From NCBI GenBank assembly GCA_018873245.2, contig JAEMBT020000009.1:310001-374000 (forward strand): DNA of 64,000 bases. Direction: 5' to 3'. The translations under genes and the position numbers were made by a program. Shown piece by piece: positions 47,690 through 58,252 of the stretch; positions within the stretch are counted from its first letter, which is position 1; each line of letters opens with the position of its first letter. The stretch is from Archegozetes longisetosus. Taxonomy: Eukaryota > Arthropoda > Arachnida > Sarcoptiformes > Trhypochthoniidae. Below the pieces are notes generated by a model. It worked only from the letters and a program-made list of their open reading frames with translations, searched no databases and was not told the origin of the DNA.

Positions 47690-48270
47690 GCAAGGAACGC
47701 CAAAAATAATAATTCAATACTTTATAACGGATGTTGAAAATGTTTTCCATTACTTCTAAATAAAGATTAACTCTTTAATCATATTACATGAAACTCTTAA
47801 TAGATTTTCAGAAATTATATTCTTATCTATAACGATAAATGGTTAATAAATAAGTTTTATACAACAAAGATTAAGTCTCTTATTGTAGATATCATTTTTG
47901 ATACTAAAAGTGTTTTTAAACAAAACATCATAATAAAAGAACAATCTTTTCTTCAACTTATTTCAAAATTATTCAACCGTCAAGTCTGATCGGTGTGTAA
48001 TATTAAAAAGAAATTGCACTTAATATATAAGTTTAAAAGATAAAAAAAAACATGCTGCATACTATATTGTTATTGGTAAAAGTAGCAGGATAATGATATA
48101 CAGTACGATTGCAAACTGAATTTACTGAACTTGAAATTTATTACATTTAGTGTATTTATTTTGATTAAGAAAGCAAAACTTGCTAACAGAGAAAGAAAAT
48201 AGGGTTTAGCCAATATATAAAGAATCATTTAGAGATTAGCCATTACAAAGTTTTCCCATTTGTAACATAA
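47690..48270. repeat. Repeat shared by units B and C downstream of the ABC gene
   Basis: Similar to 56605-56747 plus 57693-58115, with the element at 56748 absent here. The right end (AAAGTTTTCCC, then ATTTGTAAC) abuts the ABC 3' flank. In unit A the same flank continues directly (CATTTGTAATG near 29460), so the block was inserted in the ancestor of B and C or lost from A. Confidence 0.6.
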
Positions 48271-48402
48271 ACTTTTATACTATAAAAGCCTTAAACATTT
48301 ATGAAGATAACTTGTTTTGTAAATATACTTTAATTAATTGAGAAAAACGCATTTAAACAGTGATTAGATGCTTATATTAAAATTGGATCATCATTATATT
48401 CC

Positions 48403-51289
48403 TTAAATAAACCACTTAAACACAATAACAGCTCCGGTAAAAAACATGAAGATATAAGCAAAACTTGAGATAAATCCAAGAATTACTGGAAAATAAGTTA
48501 AATTCCAACCTCTGAAAGCGATGTATCTCATACTTTCTATGGGGCAGGTAAGCGGTAAAAAATAGCTGATAAACTTCATCAGTTGTGGCATCGATTCTAT
48601 GGGCCAAAAGACTCCACAAGTAACCCATGTCGGAAATATGACACCCATTCCAATGACAAATGCATATATCTTATCGGGAAGTATGGATGCGATAAAGAGA
48701 CCAAGTGTTATACCAGAAACTCCTTGAAGATATACAATAGCAGTCACTTCCCAAAGAGCACCGTGATTTGGTATTTGCCATATATAGAAAGTTGTGAATA
48801 TCATTAGAAGTACTTCGATTGTTAAAATACATAATTGCATTATTAAATGAGCAAATAATATTTCAAGCGGTTTGACACCAGCTATAAGACTACGTTCAAG
48901 TAATCCAGATTCGTGTTCGTCGATCAATGTTAATGCAGCCAAAGCGAACGGTGCAAAGAATATTAAAGCTATTACCTATTGATTCAATTTTGGAAAATGA
49001 TTATTAAATGAACAAATGATACAATAATTTAATGTAACGTACCATTCCAGGAGCCATAAAATCTTGAACTGAAGGGTTTATAGTACCATAAATTACTTCT
49101 TGTGGCTGAATCGGTAATGTAACGGTATTTGGGTTATATCCTAATTTTGTTAAATAGTTTTGCACAAAATTTATAAATGACTGTCCAATCGATTTGATTA
49201 AATTTATACTAATGACAGCATTAGACATGTCAGGATATAGTTTAACATTGCTGCATTCAATAACGTTATTCTTTGCATCTCCTCCTTTACGGATTCGAAG
49301 TTTTAAGCATTTAGAAAAGTTAGAAGACAGTGAAATAGCAGTCCAAGCCTTACCATCGATTACAGAATTAATAGCAGATTCTACTGTTTTGTGTTTACTC
49401 TATTAAACATAAAAATCATATGAAAACAATTAAAATCATGAACATTATATTTAGATATGATTGAATAGTAGAGTGACAAGATTTCACTGTGTTGGTTCCA
49501 GAGGTTCATTTCGGAACTGTTAAAAGATCAAAAGGCAAACCGAATCGTGATTTTCTGATTTTTAAAAAGAGGACTTAGAAAGAAATTTCAGAAAGATTGT
49601 TCCAATCTAGTACTATACTGTCCGTTCGAGGAGTCACCCTATTAAATGTATAAAATAATATTGAAACCTGAATTATTGTGTGGTTATCCAAAGAATCAAG
49701 AAGGCTTTGAGTAATAATTGGAGGGCTCTCTCCATTATGAATTGCTATATTGAGAGCTCGCGGATCTTTTCCAACTGATAAACAAAAAAATGATAACTGA
49801 AGTGATGGTAATAGATATGCCACAAACAATATTGGATTTCCTTTAATTTTATTCCATATTCTCAAAAATATGGCCCAAACTCTAAACCAACTGAAGAAAT
49901 AACTAAAATCTCGAGAATTGTACAATTCTTTGCGATTTTTTCGGTCGGTTTCAGAATAAACGAACTCATCAGAAGGCGTTTGGTTGGTATTATTGTTATT
50001 ACAATCTTTGGAATAAACCTCGACCTCTTGTGTTTCCTCTGAATCATTGATTTGGCAGAGTTTCAAAAAGACTTCCTCTAATGAACGAGTGTTATATTTC
50101 TTTATTAATACTTCTGGATTTTCTTCAGCTAATAGTCTTCCTCCACGCATGAGACCAACTGTTTCGGAACCTCGTGCTTCTTCGATGTAATGAGTCGTTA
50201 TTATAATCTAAGGAAAGTTTGATTAGCGATTATACTAGATCAAATTGAAAGACAATTAAACTTACAGTAGTTCCTTGTTCGCGACACAACTGTTCCAAAT
50301 AAAGCCAAATTCTTTGTCTCAAAAGAGGATCGACTCCAACTGTAACCACAAATTCACTTAATTTAGTTCATGAGAAAATAGGAAACTATGGCATTCAATA
50401 AAAAAATCTAATACCTGTAGGTTCATCGAGTATTAACAGTTGTGGACAATGTATTAATGCAGCTAATAAAGAAACACGTTTTTGTTGGCCACCACTTAAT
50501 TGCTTTATTGGTCTTGTTTTCGGTGGTAAGCTAAGAACTTCTATCAAAAAATTGATTTTATTGTTGATTTCTGTTTCGTTCATATTATACAAGCGACCGA
50601 AATATAGAAGTGTCTCTTCAATACTAATTTCACCAAAAAAGTGCCAATTCTTGAGGCATATATCCAACTCCTGGACCTTTTGATACAAAAAAGAAAAATA
50701 TTTTATTTACATTGAATTAACTGATAAAGAAGTGAATATTTTCATAATTATTCAAATTAATACCTGGAACTGTACTTTCTGGTGTTTGGGGTTTAACACC
50801 AAATACACGAACTTCACCAGAACTAGGCTGAAGACGACCCAAAATGCACTTTAATAAAGTTGTTTTTCCACAACCACTCGAACCGAGTAAGGCATAGATA
50901 TTGCCCTTAATGACTCTGACCGAACATTTTTCCAATACCTTGTTGGTTCGTTTTTTTCCCAATATGAATTTTTTATAAGCAAAATTTAAATTATGCACAC
51001 GTATAGCATATGATTTGAGGTCCCCATCCTCTGGAATCCTCTTACTTTGCCCAAATTTATCCTTAATAGACAATTTACCGTAAACATCATTTCCTGTCTT
51101 TTCTAAAGTCGTTTCTTTATGTCCATCATCTAATGAATTACCATCAACTGATCCAGTTTGATTAGATTTATGACAAAACTCATAAGCAGAATCGCATTTG
51201 GCATATGATAAAGCGATTGTATATTTACTTTGATCTGTAGCCAAAGCACTATTTAATTTGTTGTTAATAACACCAAAATTGAAGTGCAT
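48403..51289 (-). pseudogene. ABCH-type ABC half transporter, copy B, frameshifted in the NBD
   Basis: Exons match copy A: 51289-50764, 50676-50415, 50339-50266, 50207-49668, 49399-49043 and 48975-48403, each the same length except exon 2, which is 262 instead of 261 bp. The extra base is a sixth A at 50635-50640, where copies A and C have five. Reading then goes LALFW and stops at about residue 190, after Walker A but before LSGGQ and Walker B. Everything downstream remains open and conserved (LSGGQ, LLILDEPT, the H-loop, the membrane domain), so either the break is recent or it is a homopolymer sequencing error. If it is an error, this is a third functional transporter of 776 aa. Confidence 0.75.
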
Positions 51290-52080
51290 TTTCAAAGCTG
51301 AAAAACTTTATTATAATCCGTAGACTATATGGATGTCTGACTCAAAGCTAAGCGAAAAATTTCCAATTCTGTAAACTATGTTTAAGTCTACTGAACAAAA
51401 TGATTCAATGCTTAATAAAAGGAAAATTTAACTAAAGACTTAAATTTATAACTTAGAAGAAATTCCCACAATAGCATCACATGAGAAAGAAGCATTTATA
51501 TAAAGCAAAGACAAAAAGGTTTTTTTGTTCAATGAAAGTTAAGTGCTTAACTTAATTGGTTAAAAAATTATACGCAAACTAATTAAAAGTTTCACAAGAA
51601 GGGAAATTTTAGAATACGCAAGTATTTAACTAGGAAATATGAATGACTTGTGAGTCAACTTTAAATGACAGTAATTAATTCGTTTAATGTTTAAGCGTAT
51701 GTTTTCCTTCACTAGCTATAACTTGTTTGGAAATGACACATCAAAAATTTGACTCAATTAATTCACTGAAACTTTCACTATTATATCATTTATTGAATAT
51801 GTGCTTAATATAGAAGTAGAAAGCATTTGACCTCAGTAATCAACTAAGTTATATATCACTAAATAGTTTCATTTTAATTGGTCGTTAGCTTATCGCACTA
51901 TTCAAACATATTTCATTAACTTTATTAAGTCGTCAAACAAAGCCTTAATCAGGAGTTAATTAACGCGGTGTTACATAAAATCGGACTAAATCTAATTTCG
52001 ATTTTCTTGAGTCTAATTGAAAATAATTCATGATGGTTAATATATAAAAACTACATTATATACGAAATTAGCTGGTATTA

Positions 52081-52324
52081 ATGAACATCAGCCTAAGGTC
52101 CTACCTCGGACTCCTACTGAGCATTTTTGGGTCCACTTACGGTAACTTTAACGCTTATTTTGACAATATTATGGTCAATTTATTTCGAGACTCGAAACAA
52201 ATCTAATTCTATTTTCAAGTTGTTTAGTGTTTTAGGCTTTCCAATCATTCTTGTAGACGTGATGACAAAGATATCTGAAAAAGTCTTCGATTGGTCTGCA
52301 TTGTGGGATATTTGTTATGTTTAG
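52081..52324 (+). CDS. Putative 49-aa secreted peptide, copy B
   Basis: Exons 52081-52141 and 52236-52324, with the same structure as the 34351 copy. The signal peptide differs by one residue (Phe to Leu). The tail reads FDWSALWDICYV, two residues longer because the stop codon moved. The intron differs from copy A by a small indel while the exons do not. TATAAAA lies at 52043. Unit C lacks this gene. Function unknown. Confidence 0.4.
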
Positions 52325-52642
52325 ATATTTGGGAACGAGCTTAACTTTTTCAGTAGTCAGATAATTGATGACTTGTGATGTTTAATTTGCAGAAGCCTTA
52401 TGTTTTGGTGCCTTTTTCTTTTTGTATTTCTCTTCATTAATCAATATTTGATTGTTTCTTGAATACAATTATACTTTTTGACGGTTGAACAATAGTTAAA
52501 CTTATCGGAATGATTAGCATCACTGTAAAGCTCATTGATTTTTTTGTCGGGTCATCACATGGAAGTATCGACCGCTACCATGAGCTCTTTTAGTAGTCAT
52601 TCGATTATTATAATTGTTAATATGATGGATTGTGCTTTTAGG

Positions 52643-53813
52643 CAATGTTAGACCTCAGCTCAGCTTGAGCTGATCTGAACTGCTCACAGCTCAAGCTCAC
52701 TAAATTGAGCTGCCAGCTCAGCTCAATAAGTAATACTTTATGAGATTAGTTTACTATTTTTTAAACGATATTCAAGCAGAAATTTGATACTTTCTATAAA
52801 ATAGCTATAAATAATATGCTCTATAATCTAATGAAGTTTAGCTTAAACTAAATATTTTGCAATAGTAACTCATATATAACTATTTTAAAACGTTTTAGCT
52901 TTAGGATAGAGTTAAATGTTCAACATATTAGTTCAAAGGAGGTTTAGTGTGTTTGAGCTTAATGTTTGAATACTTTGATTCGGAATAAACATTAATTTAA
53001 TGATTTGATATTTTAATTACTTACAATTTTAAGCAATAGAATATGATTGAAATTTAGACTGTTCAAAGTAGAGTATAAACTTATAGGTATTTTCAGGAAC
53101 CGACCCGAACCGAAACCGATCCTAATAGTATTTTCTAAACCCGATCCGACCCGAAACCGTTGAGAGCAGACCCGACCCGACCTGAACCGAAACCGTATTA
53201 AAGAGTAAATTTTAAAGTAAAGAAATTTTTATCTTTTGGATTGACCACTTTTTTCACTTAAATCACATTCTTCTGCATCTGATTCACTCATTTTGATCAT
53301 TTGTGTCGCATTAAGTACACAAAGAAATACAGAATGTATTAATCATTCGTTTGCAATGCGTGTGTAAAATAGATATTATATTACAGTTTCATAAGTCACT
53401 ACTTTACTTTGCATTTGAATAGAATTTGAAAACCAATACTTATTTGCAATAATTATTTTTAAGACAATTCTTACAGACCCGCACAGACCCGTTTCAAAAC
53501 TTAAGAAACCGATCCGAACCGAAACCGAAAGTTTTCGACCCGACCCGAACCGAAACAGTAACATCTCAACCCGAACCGACCCGAACCGTTTTCGGTTTCG
53601 GTTTCATACGGGTCTGCTCGGTTTCGGGTTTTCAAGTTTATACTCTAGTTCAAAGCTCTTAGATTAAAGATTTTAATTTGCAACTATTTCCCAGTATTTC
53701 TAATAAATATTAAAATCTTTCGCAAAATATCTCAATTTATCAATCAGATCTGTTCAATTCTCAGCTCACAGCTCAGCTCATGCTCAGTGTAACTGAGCTG
53801 ATGTCTATCACTA
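52643..53813. mobile_element. GAGCT-rich hAT-like MITE, copy B, carrying an insertion
   Basis: Same element and same site as 34917-35454, flanked by CTTTTAGG and CTTTTAGT. It is about twice as long because another hAT-like element inserted at 53069. Confidence 0.75.
53069..53647. mobile_element. hAT-like MITE with CCCGAACCGA arrays
   Basis: Perfect terminal inverted repeat TAGAGTATAAACTT with its complement, flanked by a perfect 8-bp duplication GTTCAAAG (53061-53068 and 53648-53655). Just inside both ends are imperfect arrays of ACCCGAACCGAAACC-type words in opposite orientation. The corresponding site in unit A is unoccupied. 579 bp, noncoding. Confidence 0.88.
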
Positions 53814-53819
53814 CTTTTA

Positions 53820-54345
53820 GTCTTGCACTCACAGTTAAGTTTTGATAGAAATTCTAAATTTAATCATTTAATGTTTCTAATTATATCATGCTTCAATTAT
53901 TGATGCATATAAGCTCTATTAACTCAAGCTCATTTAGCCCCTAAAGCTATAGACGGTAGACGTCCTCCTTTCTATCAATATTTAATTATGAATGCATGGT
54001 TTTAGAGAAGTTTGATCTTGATATTCATCTGATTAGCCATCTAATTATGTGCGCAGCCTCTATGTCTTAGTTATTTGATTAAGAATAATTATCGTCATAT
54101 GTAACAAACTCACGCATCGGATATAAGTTAATTTAAAATAAATTAATTTTAATTTGTTATTAATTGATTTGACGCTCGGTGTTTGCGCTCACGCTCAGCT
54201 AAATTTAGGCATTCGGCGCTTGCACTCACCACTGAGCGCCTTCTGCTCGAGTGTTTGCTATTACCGCATTCAAAAAATTTTTTATATATAAGTCTTAAAT
54301 AAGATGCTTGTAATACTCAAAAACCACATAAAACAAAGATGATGT
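53820..54345. repeat. Second copy of the 41480-42280 plus 44165-44210 sequence
   Basis: Shares GATTTGACGCTCGGT, CTCAGCTAAATTTAGGC, CACTGAGCGCCTTC and the following TATATAAGTCTTAAAT, CAAAAACCACATAAAA with the region around the mariner insertion, but without the mariner element. Confidence 0.7.
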
Positions 54346-54381
54346 GTGTCTCATAAAAGACACGGAAAGACTTATAGGCAT

Positions 54382-54898
54382 TAGGGTGACCACATGTCCT
54401 CCTTTAGGGGGACAGTCCTCTTTTGACAAATTTTGTTCTCTGTCCTCCCGGGGTCAGAGGAGGGCAATACAATAAGCATTACAAAAAGCTCCTCCTCTAC
54501 AAAAAGCATTAAAATTTTCTGAAACTGTAACTATTTCTTATGTTTTGTATGCAAAAGTCAAATTATGCCCTTTTCGTGGTTAAAGATAGTATAATTTCGC
54601 GTATATATATATTGTAAAGGGAACAATTAGGAGGTTTATACATAAGTATAGTGTAATCATACTTTTGACTTATCAAATATGTGACGTAGTTATAAAAATT
54701 TTAATCAAAACAACCCCTCTTTTTAATTGTGAATCACAATGTCTCAGAAGAGGAGCAAAAGAATATAAGAAGTATTCATTTAGACACAAATTGTATTAAA
54801 CTAAGTAATATGTGAATAAAAAATAAAAATGTCCTCCTTTGTCTTCCTTTTCAATTGCTTAAGTCCTCCCGTATAGCAGTTATGACGTGGTCACTCTA
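54382..54898. mobile_element. Degenerate hAT-like element
   Basis: Ends TAGGGTGACCACATGTCC and, inverted, TAGAGTGACCACGTC, a terminal motif common in hAT elements, with GTCCTCC words near both ends. No target duplication is visible. Noncoding. Confidence 0.5.
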
Positions 54899-55421
54899 TT
54901 CGAGAGCGGCTAACAGAATTTTGACCTCTTCGTCCGAGCTTAAAGCTTAAGGTCCGCTACCTCCTTTAGCCCGAGATAAGGTTTGATCATTCGCCCATCT
55001 GTCAAACCACACCCGGATGGTTGATTCTGATCTGCTCGTTATCTGAGCCGTTAGCTTATCAATCAATTGTTAGTTAATGAAAACCCTCTAAATGGCTCAA
55101 TTTATATCTTTTCGACCCATTTTGAGCATATGTTATCAACATTTGAATCCTTTCGTTAATCGTTGTTTTATTAGTTCTCTCCATCGAGTATATAAGAAAA
55201 CTCTTTATATAAGTTATGACTAGATTTTAATGACTGGTACTCAAATACTTTAATATTAGCATAAAAAACGTGTTACTACATGTACTTTTGTTATTGAGTA
55301 CATCTTTATAAATATTTAAATTACCCCTTTGATACACCCTCACGCATCACTTTACTCTAGTTGCTATCGAGGATCAGTTAGTTTTCGATTGTACTCTTTT
55401 GTATCGCTTTACAGTATGATT
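54899..55421. other. Noncoding spacer
   Basis: A slightly GC-richer patch at 54900-55060 has no open frame of note. Nothing identified. Confidence 0.4.
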
Positions 55422-56450
55422 TTTTTATAATAATAATAATTTATTCAGCAAAGCTAAGAGTTCCTAACATGTTGAAATCATATTAAAAAATATCAATTAA
55501 AAGTTTTATAAAATTTTTTATATTACTTTCATTTTTTACATGAATCGGTAAACTATTAAAAAGATTTGCATCATAAATAAAAAATGTTTATATCATAATT
55601 CTAATCAATTAAGCGGCTTATGAATGAAATATTCATTCCTAGAGCTTTTATAAAAGTACAATTTGCTGAACCAATTTATAGAAATAGTTTTATATTTATA
55701 TATTTTATTGTGAATTAGTTTTATTGATTGAATTTCTCACCTTTTTTAAGGCTCATTAAGTTTAAAGTTCTCAATCTTTCATCATATTTGATATAATATT
55801 TTCCCAATTTATTACAAATAAATTTTGTTATTCTTTTCTGAACTCTTTTTATACTATCACATTGTGTCTTATTTAAAGTAAAACAGTTTAGAGAATTCAA
55901 TAATGGGTAAAGTATGAGATTTATATAACCTTAACAACACATTACCATAGACACTATGACAAATATTAATAGTTTTTAATAAGCCAAATTTCGAAAATGC
56001 ATTTTTTAGTATTTCGTTGCATTGATTGTTGAAATGCATTTTCTTATCATAAAATAAACCTAAATATTTGTGTGTTTCTACAAGTATTAACGAAACACCA
56101 TTCAAAGTATAGGAAGATAGATCGTTATTCCTTAGCTCGATTCTTAAGTGTTAAGTCGTTTCTGGATTTAGTTTCAACTCATTTTGTTTGCAATATTAGT
56201 CAATAGAAAAGATATAATTTTGCAAAATACTCAAATCATCTCTACCTTTTATCATTCTTAACAAAACAATATCGTCTGTGAATTGAAAAATATGGCATTT
56301 AACTTCTTTTGGAAAATCTGAAGCATATAAATTGTATAAAATAGGGTTTAAATCTCCTCTTTGGGATACGCCTCTTAAAAGTTTTATCTGAGTACTCATT
56401 ATTGGAGCATACAAATTGTTTTCTATTCATGAAACCATTAGACAGTATGC
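55422..56450 (-). mobile_element. 5'-truncated jockey/RTE-type LINE fragment
   Basis: On the minus strand, reverse transcriptase pieces are readable: RGVSQRGDLNPILYNLYASD, FTDDIVLL (the FxDD active-site box) and KYLGLFYDKKMHF, then in a shifted frame VQKRITKFICNKLGKYY and YDERLRTLNL. Stops and frameshifts separate them. The 3' end has a TAA-type microsatellite tail (55430-55445 on the plus strand). Dead copy. Confidence 0.8.
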
Positions 56451-56747
56451 TTTATCTTCTAAACAGAGATAAAGCAGCTAACACTTTATATTTTGATGTT
56501 TTAATCAAGTATCAATTAAATTGCTCATCGATTCGCAGATTAAATTTGAAGTTTTAAAACAAACTTTAAATAATCAAATTTATTGCAATAGAATTAGTGT
56601 TTAAAAATAACAATTCAATACTTTATAATATATGTTGAAAATGTCCATTATTTCTAAATGAGGTTTAACTCTTTTAATCGTACTATCTAAAACTCTTAAT
56701 AGCTTTTCAGAAGTTATTATCTTGTCTATAACAATAGATGGTTAATA

Positions 56748-57692
56748 GGCTAGACTTCGAAATGGCTAATTTCATAGTGTCTAATTTGATAATGGCTAAT
56801 CCCTATTTTGAATCCCCTAGTAACTCATTGTCGGAATGATTTCTCCATTTTTCAAATTTTGAAATAAACTAGAAAAAAATCTTGAATTAGTAATATTGAG
56901 CAAAATTTAAGCTAATAACAAAGTGTTCAGCATTTGTAAACCCGCTTTTCTTTTAAAATAGAAGTCTAAATAAAATTTTACAAATACCAAAGCATTCCTT
57001 TAGGACTAATATGCGAATTTTTTTGTCTTACATTTGAGATTAGTGTACCAAAACCTATATATTAAGGTATATATACATATAAGTTTTGATCTCAGTTAAT
57101 TACTGAACTCTTAACTAATGGAAAATTAATAGAGATGAGTCTTTGATAAGTCTTATTGAGGAAAGTTTTGATAGTATGAAAACAAAAATAATATAATATC
57201 AATGATTTACATCAAAAATGATTTTTAGTACTAATTTTCATTCATATCGAATCACACTGAAGTCAAGCTAATAGATTGATAAAGATACGAAAAGTTAAAT
57301 CAGTTTCTAAACTGTTAATAATCTGAATGGCCTTCAATTTACCTTCAATTTAAAGTGGTGCTCGATACTTTCAGTTTTTTCAAGTTTCCTCAGATAAAGC
57401 AGTTAACTCATTATTACATTTGTAATTTTAAATAAATGAGATTAGTCTCAACTGTAAAGCAATGAACTTAGAATGGCTTTTACATTTTATATTGCATTGT
57501 GCTCTTTGTAAGTATATTATAATTAATAACAGTAGCAGTATAATAGTATACAATACGATAACTAACTAAATTTACTGAACTTGAGATTTATTACATTTAG
57601 TGCATTTATTCTGATAAAAGGGGCAAAATCTGCAAATAGAGACAGAAAACAGGGTTAAGCCATTCTGAAATTAGTCATTTCGAAGTTTTCCC
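56748..57692. mobile_element. hAT-like non-autonomous element, post-duplication insertion in unit C
   Basis: Flanked by a perfect 8-bp repeat GGTTAATA (56740-56747 and 57693-57700). Unit B shows the empty site at 47841-47848. Ends GGCTAGACTTCGAAATGGCT and, inverted, GGGAAAACTTCGAAATGACT are imperfect inverted repeats. Same family as the element in the GMC intron. 945 bp, no transposase. Confidence 0.85.
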
Positions 57693-58252
57693 GGTTAATA
57701 AATAAGTTTTATAAACAAATACTGTCTTTTATTTTAAATGCCATTTTTGATACTAAAAGTGTTTTTAAACAAAGCATCATAATAAAAAAACAATTTCTCT
57801 TCTACTTATTTCAAACTTGATTCAACCGCTTGATTTGATCAAAGCATAATACTACAGAGAAACTGGACTTAATAATTGAGTTTAGAAGACAAAAAGGCAA
57901 ATTGTATACTATATTGTTATTAGTAGTAGTTGCAGCATAATGGTATACAATACGATTACAAACTAAATTTACTGAACTTGAAATTTAATACATTTAGTGT
58001 ATTTATTTTGAGTAAAAAATGCAAAAACCTGCTAATAGAGACAGAAAATAGGGTTTAGCAAATATGAAAAGAGTCATTTAGAAATTAGTCATTACGAAGT
58101 TTTCCCATTTGTAACATAAACTTTTGTACTATGAAAAGGCTTATTCATTTATGAAGATAAATTATTTTGTAAATATACTTTAATTAATTAAGAAAAACGC
58201 ATTTAATCAGTGATTAGATGCTTATGCTAAAACTGGATCATCATTATATTCC

